A stretch of 5,829 nucleotides of DNA. Source: Chloroflexota bacterium (GTDB taxonomy: Bacteria > Chloroflexota > DTOL01 > JACQYG01). Positions within the stretch are counted from its first letter, which is position 1, and each line of letters opens with the position of its first letter. This document shows positions 1 through 5,829 of the stretch, piece by piece. The notes under the pieces are model-generated. The model saw only the letters and a program-made list of their open reading frames with translations. It had not been told where the DNA came from and made no database searches. The stretch spans positions 1 to 5,829 of the forward strand of contig JACQYG010000145.1 in NCBI GenBank assembly GCA_016208345.1. The letters run 5' to 3'. A program made the position numbers and the translations under genes.

Positions 1-4
1 ATCC

Positions 5-46
5 ATCCTCCCGCAGCCCCCGCGAAAGCGGGGGCTGCGGGAGGAT
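5..46. repeat. Perfect 19-bp inverted repeat with GAAA loop
   Basis: Two perfectly complementary 19-nt arms (5-23 and 28-46) flank the four bases GAAA. As RNA this is a very stable, GC-rich hairpin closed by a GNRA-type tetraloop. Neither side carries a T-tract, so it is not a textbook intrinsic terminator, although it could still stop transcription in either direction. It may also be a REP-like palindromic repeat. The gene it serves, if any, lies left of the window. Confidence 0.85.
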
Positions 47-134
47 CAAACAACGGCCTCCATTGAAATTAACATCGTTTTCATCCGTCGTGGTGCGCCA
101 CGGCACATGGACAACTCTGCGGGGGATCAAGCTC
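47..134. other. Intergenic stretch upstream of the first toxin-antitoxin module
   Basis: No open frame with a ribosome-binding site is seen on either strand. The only structure is a weak hairpin with arms CGTGG/CCACG (89-93 and 98-102), extendable to 7 bp (87-104) with one G-U pair. Together with the hairpin at 5-46 it separates the toxin-antitoxin block from whatever lies to the left. Confidence 0.5.
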
Positions 135-163
135 TTGACAACAAGTAAGGAATATGTTATATA
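135..163 (+). promoter_or_regulatory. Sigma-70-like promoter of the AbrB/PIN module
   Basis: A perfect -35 hexamer TTGACA (135-140) is followed by a 17-nt spacer and TATATA (158-163) as the -10 element. It lies about 35 bp upstream of the antitoxin start, in a local AT-rich stretch that contrasts with the GC-rich surroundings. The palindrome at 161-175 overlaps the -10 and the expected transcription start. Confidence 0.75.
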
Positions 164-175
164 GGTAATACCTAT
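161..175. promoter_or_regulatory. Candidate antitoxin operator (palindrome ATAGGTA-A-TACCTAT)
   Basis: Perfect 7-bp arms surround a single central base. The palindrome overlaps the -10 hexamer and the start region of the only promoter driving the module. Antitoxins with an AbrB fold commonly bind short palindromes in their own promoters and repress them, more tightly when the toxin is bound. Position and symmetry fit that role; binding itself is inferred. Confidence 0.6.
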
Positions 176-197
176 TTTGGCTAGCGAAGGAGCAACC

Positions 198-458
198 ATG
201 AAAGAATTATTCTCGACGGTGACCACCAAGGGCCAGGTCACCATACCCATAGAGGTGCGCCGACGTCTGGGTCTGACTGCGCACGAAAAGGTCGCCTTTA
301 TTTTGGAAGATGACCAGGTCCGGCTGGCACCCAGAAAAAGTATAGTTGCCAGCACCGCTGGCATTATCAAGACCACCCAACCGCCTCTAACAGCCGAGGA
401 GTTGCGGGAGAAAGCAGAGCACGCCATTGCGGAAGATGTCATTGAACGGACTGGGTAG
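198..458 (+). CDS. vapB: AbrB/SpoVT-family antitoxin (VapB-like)
   Basis: An 86-residue protein, the antitoxin of a type II module. It should bind and neutralise the PIN toxin encoded next and repress the shared promoter. The N-terminal half is a swapped-hairpin AbrB domain with the hallmark run TTKGQVTIPIEVRRRLGL, followed by KVAFILEDDQVRLAP. The C-terminal part (about 45-86) is polar and helical with LTAEELREKAEHAIAED, the usual toxin-binding tail. I chose ATG 198 because GAAGGAG (186-192) sits 5 nt upstream. The in-frame TTG at 177 lies before that ribosome-binding site and is unlikely. The stop TAG abuts the toxin ATG (TAGATG), so the pair is probably translationally coupled. Family assignment is firm; partner and autoregulation are inferred from arrangement and the palindrome at 161-175. 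Confidence 0.9.
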   Translation: MKELFSTVTTKGQVTIPIEVRRRLGLTAHEKVAFILEDDQVRLAPRKSIVASTAGIIKTTQPPLTAEELREKAEHAIAEDVIERTG

Positions 459-866
459 ATGACAGCACAGTTTCTCGATTCCAACATCATTCTGCGCCAT
501 CTCCTTGGGGATCACCCGGAGCAATCGCCGCGCTGCACTGCTTACCTTGAGCGCGTTGAGCGGGGCGAGATTCAACTGCGCACCGCCGACACCGTGATCT
601 TTGAAGTGGTCTTCACCCTCCAGCGGCAGTATCACCAACCCAAGGCGAGGATTCGCGAAGCCATTCTTCCCCTGATCGAACTCCCAGGGATTATCCTCCC
701 AGGTAAACGTCGCCTCCGCAAAGCGTTCGACCTCTACGTAGACCTCAACCTCTCCTTCGCCGACGCCTACCACGCAGTTCTAATGGAGCAACTGAAACTT
801 GACGAGATTGTCACATTTGACCGAGGATTTGACCGGGTGCCGGGAATCAAGCGGCTGGAGCCCTGA
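459..866 (+). CDS. vapC: PIN-domain ribonuclease toxin (VapC-like)
   Basis: A 135-residue protein spanning a whole PIN domain, the usual VapC length. PIN toxins are Mg2+-dependent RNases that cut specific RNAs such as tRNA or rRNA and arrest growth when the antitoxin is lost. The expected acidic residues are present: D7 in FLDSN near the N-terminus, E49 in DTVIFEVVFTL, D102 in LSFADAYHA, and D121 in VTFDRGFDRV, with D125 nearby. The catalytic centre therefore looks intact and the toxin is probably active. No strong ribosome-binding site precedes the start, which touches the antitoxin stop, so translation probably depends on ribosomes finishing the antitoxin. The RNA target cannot be read from the sequence. 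Confidence 0.92.
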   Translation: MTAQFLDSNIILRHLLGDHPEQSPRCTAYLERVERGEIQLRTADTVIFEVVFTLQRQYHQPKARIREAILPLIELPGIILPGKRRLRKAFDLYVDLNLSFADAYHAVLMEQLKLDEIVTFDRGFDRVPGIKRLEP

Positions 867-907
867 TGAGCGAGGTCGCACTATGGAGACCCGTAGACCA
901 GCGGCCC

Positions 908-936
908 TTGACAATTCATTAACAGTTTGTTAATAT
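908..936 (+). promoter_or_regulatory. Sigma-70-like promoter of the Phd/RelE module
   Basis: TTGACA (908-913), a 17-nt spacer and TAATAT (931-936) form a good promoter about 40 bp upstream of the antitoxin. The -35 matches that of the first module exactly, yet the sequences around it are unrelated. The second pair can therefore be transcribed independently of the first. Confidence 0.72.
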
Positions 937-3900
937 ATTCATAGTGAATCCATTACAAACAAAGGGATAAATTATGGTTGAAATCCTAAGAACTCATTTC
1001 GTGGGCATGCACGAGCTCCGTAAGGACCTTACCAAGCTTCTTGAAGCGCTCCAAGAGGAGGGGCAAGAGGTGGTCATCACCCGCCAGGGCAAACCCATGG
1101 CGGTCATCGTCGACCTGGAGAAGTACCTGGAGGTGCAGCAGGCCATGAGGGAGTTCTCGCACCCGGAATACCTGGCAAACCTCCTGGAAGCCAGAAGGGA
1201 GATCCGCGAGGGCAAGGGGGTTCCGGCGGAGGAGGTCTTCAGGCGAAAAGGGCTCTAAATGTACCGAGCTATCTTCTCCCGCCGGGCTGAGAAGGCCTTC
1301 TTGGGTTTACCCAACAACCAGGCCCAACGCCTGAAAGAGGTCATCGAGAAGCTGATGAAAGAGCCCCGCACTCACGGCACGATTAAGCTGGAAAATGCCC
1401 CCGTCGCCCAGTATCGCTACCGGGTGGGAGACCTACGGATCCTTTTCGACATCGACGACAAGAACCAGGTCATCGAAATCTTGGATATCCGCAAGAGGGA
1501 TGAGAGGACTTACAGGTAGGTCGCGCCGCGACTGTTGAAACCAGAACTCAAACCTTTAAAGGGGCCCTGTCACTCGGCCCAGCTCTTTTAGCCTCGGCCA
1601 TTTTTATGTATCCGCCGTGGCCAGTCGCCCACCGTACACGACGCTGGCCGATGCTTCATCTTCAAAGGCTTGCGCAAACTCACCTCCCCTTGCAGCTCCC
1701 GCAGGTCCTGAAGGGCCCGTCCTCTCCCGGGCAGCATCGGTAGCAGCCCATCACATAAGTAGAGGAGAAAGGCCCCGGGCGCTTCCCGGTGGTGGCAACT
1801 CTTGGTCGATCTTCTTGGGAAGACCCAGGGCCTCCTGATGTCCCGGAGTTCAACTCCGGGACATCAGGGTGAACCAGGCCCCCTCTGGCCACCAGGGTTT
1901 ATCGGCCCGTTCGATCTCGAGTGCAAGCACCTCCTCCGGCAAGAATGTTGCCTGCTCCATATCGCGAGCTACGGCTGTCCCTCTTTCCCAGTTCTTGCCC
2001 ACATGATACAGCTTACGGCTACCCGTGCATAGTCCCCAAATCAATCGTTGATTTAGGGGCCCCGTACACCTTCCAGTTGTATGGGGCCAGTGTCCGGCTG
2101 ACCTTGGAGCTGGAGCCCTCTTAACCCTAAGGGAGGCTCCGCCCCCTAGCACCCGGGTTGACCTGATTAGGGCCAGACGGACTCTAAGACACCAGAGCCG
2201 GCCTTGGCGGGCTTGCGGAAATGCTCTTGAAAGGAGCATTCTCTCCCACTTCTCCGCAGAAGGGCCCTGGTGCTTCCAGCTTCCGGCCAGTGAGGGCGGT
2301 AGCGACGTGGGTGTCCGGAAATGCTCCAGAGGATTAACTCTCCCCATGTAGATCGTCGAATAGCCCCAGTTGATGCACGCCACTGGGGACATCCAGGTTG
2401 ATTCGCCGCGGCACCAGCCGACCTTCGTCGACGCCGCCCAACTTGTTGACGTTCTCGGCGATAGTGGGCAGGCAATATTCCGCCATCTGCTCGTGGATGT
2501 GGTGGGTGTTGAAGCGCAATAGCTTCCAGCCTGCCGTCTCCAGGTCATTGTCGCGCCGGTTGTCCAGCGGAATACGTTCCGGGTCGGCGTGCCAGGTATC
2601 GCCGTCGGTCTCCACGTCCAGGTTGCCCGACGTGCAGTAGATGGCGAAGTCCAGGGCATAATCACGTCCATTCACTTGGACGAACTCCTGTCGCTCGGCG
2701 CTGATCTGCAACCGCTTCAGCTCAGCCCACAGCCGGTCTTCCAATGCGCTCTCGTCGTAGAGGTCATTGATCTCGACGGCGTTGATGAACTTCTCCCAGG
2801 TGGTCGGGATGAAGACGATGCGCCGCAAGCGACGGCTGATGATAGGCTGAGGCAGTTGCCGCAGAGGCGTCAGGATAAGCTGGTAGTAGCGGCGCTCTCC
2901 CTTTTCGTCGTGAGGCTGATCGGGGAAAAGCTGCCAGCGGTAGACCTGGCGCACGTCGAGCACTCGGGCGTAGTAGTTGACGGCAAAGGCCTCGCTGCCG
3001 AAGACTTTGGTCTGGTAGAATGCCAGCCACTGTGGCGGCCAGCGATCTTTCAACCACTTGTGGGCGCTGCTGACTGGGATGCGGTACCAGTGCTGGTCGC
3101 GCGCAACGGCGAAGTCGAGCAGGTTGTTGAGAATGGCAACAAGCACTTCGCCACGGGTGGCCATGATGCTCCTTTGGTGAGACAAGTTGGCAACTTGTCC
3201 TACGTGTTCCACAAGCCTTGCTGTGTCTCGTCTCCGTAGGCGGCGTGGTCGCGGATGCGCTGGCGTCTGCTGTCCAGGTCGGCGGCCTGAAGATCGAGGG
3301 GCTCGGCGCCCTCAGCAAGCAGGGCCTGCGTGCCAGGGCTGCCAGGCACGGCGAAAAGCAATCGTCCCTGGCGCTGAGCTTTAGCGGCAGTGTCCAGGCT
3401 GCCGCTTTTCTCGCTGGCTTCAACCACGATCACTGCCTGACTCAGCCCACTGACGATGCGGTCGCGCGCCATCAGGTTGGGACCACGGGCCGGGGTATTG
3501 GGGTGAAACTCGGATAGCAACGCGCCCCGTTGGGTGATGGTCTCGGCCAGGGGGATGTTCTCTCGGGGATGAATGACGCGCAGGCCGGAGCCGAGCACGG
3601 CCAGGGTGCGCCCACCGGCTGCCTGGAGCGCGCCTCGATGGGCGGCGGTGTCAATGCCTAATGCCAGCCCACTGACGATGGTCAACCCGCGCCTCGCCAG
3701 CTCCTGGGCCAGGGTCTCTGCGAGTGCCATAGCCCGCGGCGTTGGCTGGCGGGTGCCCACGATGGCCACCGCGTGGGGATCCTCGGGAAGCAGGTCGCCA
3801 CGCACAAAGAGCACGGGTGGCGCGTCGCCGACCTGGCGCAGGTTGAGTGGATAGTCGGCGTCGTCCCACGTCACCACCTGCAGGCCCTCCTCGGCCAGGG

Positions 3901-5829
3901 CAGCCAGTTCTGCCTCCAGCACGTCCAGCGAAACCATCTGCAGACGGGCCACGACCTCGGCGGTGATGCGCGGCATGCGTTTTAGTTCCTCGTCGGGCGC
4001 GTTCAGCACGGCTTCCGCGCTGCCAAAACGCTCGACCAACTTTCGGGCGGTGACGCCGCCAATGCCGGGGATGGCGCTGAGAGCCAGCCAGTGAAGTTTG
4101 CTCATGTGTCTCCTATGCATCCGCATGAATGGTGCGCGTCAGGGTGAGGACGCACAAACGCGCCGCTCCTGCCTGGCGTAGGACGCGGCTGAGTTCTTCC
4201 AGAGTCGCGCCGGAGTCGTACAGGTCGTCCAGGATGAGCAGCCGTTTGCCGCGCACGTCGCTCTGCACGGCAAACGCGCTGGCCACGTTGGCGCGCTTTT
4301 GGGCCAGGGTGCGCAGCTCTTTCTGGGGTGCGGTGCGGCGTGTCTTGACCAGAACAGGCCACACCGGCCGTTCCAACCGCCAGCCCAGCGCCTCAGCCAG
4401 TGCGCTCACCGGGTCAAAGGCGCGCGGCGTGGAAGGCGGCACCGGGACGATGGCATCTACATCGGTCAGTTCAGGGTGTTCGGCGCACAGGGTCAGGAAT
4501 TGCTCCACCAGGGGCGGCAGGGCGGAGGGGTCGCCCTGGTATTTCAGGCGATGGGCCAGTTCGCCGACCGGGCTGCGGCTCCAGTCGGCGCCGGCGAAAC
4601 GGCTGTGGAAACCGAGCGCCCAACCCACGTGCCAAGGGCCGGACAGCGGTCGTGGATGGGGGCGAGCCAGAAACGCGACGATGGCATTGGTTTCATGTTC
4701 TCGCCTCCACGCCTCAACCACACACCGGATCTGACTGTAAGAGATGGAGTCGGGCAAGAGAGCTTTGATCGGCGCAAGCGCAGAAATATCGCCAACCTGC
4801 GCAATTGCCGATCTCACCTGCGCAACGACTTCTTCTGCCACCACTGCTGAGAGCGGCAGTTTCCCTCCGCCGATCAGCCGGGCCAGGTGACTGTAGATGG
4901 TGTCTTGGCTCAACTCACGTTGGGTGGCGATTTGAGCCAGGGTCAGACCTTGGGCAAACATCTGGGCGGTGAGCGCGACAGTGCCCCCAACTTCGCGTTC
5001 GGCTTGCTTGCGTGCGACTGCCTCCGGCCGCACTGTGCGCGATAGACGGAGTGGAATGGATGCCCGCGCCCTGAGCGCCGCCTGGCCTTGGGGCGTCAGG
5101 CGCAGCACAGGACGGTTGCCTCCAATCACTTTGAAATATCCCGACGCAATCAACTGCCCGATCGGGTCCTCGATCTCTTTCAGAGAGAGGACTGCCAGCC
5201 GGCCGTAATAGGGGCTTTGGTCGTAGCCGAACTGCTGCATTTCCTTGGCCCGCGATCCCTTCAGCAACTGGGCTAGTTTTCCGCGCCCAACCTCCCACTT
5301 CAAGCGGCGCAGGGCGTCCAGGATGATCAGGGCGGTTCGTTCGGTTTGGGAGAGGCTGGAAACGTCCGTGGGTAGCGAGCAGACCGTGGTGGGTTGCTGG
5401 GCCAGGCAGTTATCGCAGCAGCGAGGGGCTTCGGTGGGGCTTTGATCGCCGAAGTGATCCAGCAGGATGCGGCGCCGGCAGGCGTTCGATTCGGCATAGG
5501 TGACCATTTGGGCCAGCTGTGCCCGCCGGTGTCGACGGCGCTCTTCGACACCGGCGGTTGCTTCCTGCACGACGGCCTCGTCCCATGGGCCGAGACGCAG
5601 CAACATCCGCGATCCTTCGTCGCCCAGGCGTTGAACAGCGCCCGCAGTCTCTAATTGTGCCAAACCTACTTTCACCTTGACTTCGATTAGACCGGTAGCG
5701 AGCGAGAGGTCATCGGCTGTCATCCACACTGAAGCCTGGCGCGGCCCGCGCAATGCCTGGCAGAGAGCTCGCAGCTCTTCCGGCGCGGGTGCATTATTTT
5801 CGATGAACCATTCCTGCAAAGCGCGGTCC

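Overview
The window looks like chromosomal DNA from a GC-rich bacterium. The best guess is a Chloroflexota member (Anaerolineae, Caldilineae or Roseiflexus-like), at moderate to low confidence. The guess rests on a RecQ of the HTH-carrying type fused to a ComF-like phosphoribosyltransferase, a DUF559-type nuclease of a kind I associate with that phylum, and a short GACAAGTTG/CAACTTGTC palindrome. No rRNA, tRNA or CRISPR array was seen.

Layout. Bases 1-134 hold a perfect 19-bp hairpin and no gene. Bases 135-1519 (+ strand) carry two consecutive type II toxin-antitoxin modules. The first is an AbrB-fold antitoxin with a PIN-domain (VapC) toxin; the second is a Phd/YefM antitoxin with a RelE/ParE toxin. 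Each has its own TTGACA-N17 promoter with inverted repeats over the core promoter, as expected for antitoxin autoregulation. In each pair the toxin start codon directly follows the antitoxin stop codon.

Bases 1520-2333 contain no intact gene. On the - strand at 1559-1834 lies a frameshifted N-terminal remnant of an IS1380-like DDE transposase. It is bounded by a perfect 17-bp-arm palindrome (1834-1868). Further hairpins lie at 2034-2088 and 2220-2240. The stretch reads as a decayed mobile-element scar separating the toxin-antitoxin block from the operon on the other strand.

Bases 2334-5829 (- strand, transcribed leftward) form a compact three-gene operon. First is the C-terminal part of a RecQ helicase (zinc-binding, RQC, HTH_40) fused to a ComF-like PRTase. 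Next is dprA/smf, whose ribosome-binding site overlaps the recQ-comF stop codon. Last is a PD-(D/E)XK (DUF559/MTES_1575-like) nuclease gene. DprA and ComF are classical natural-transformation proteins, so the operon joins a helicase, a ComF-type domain, the RecA loader for incoming ssDNA and a nuclease. A role in processing imported or recombining DNA is inferred from this context and not shown. The helicase core of RecQ lies beyond the right edge.
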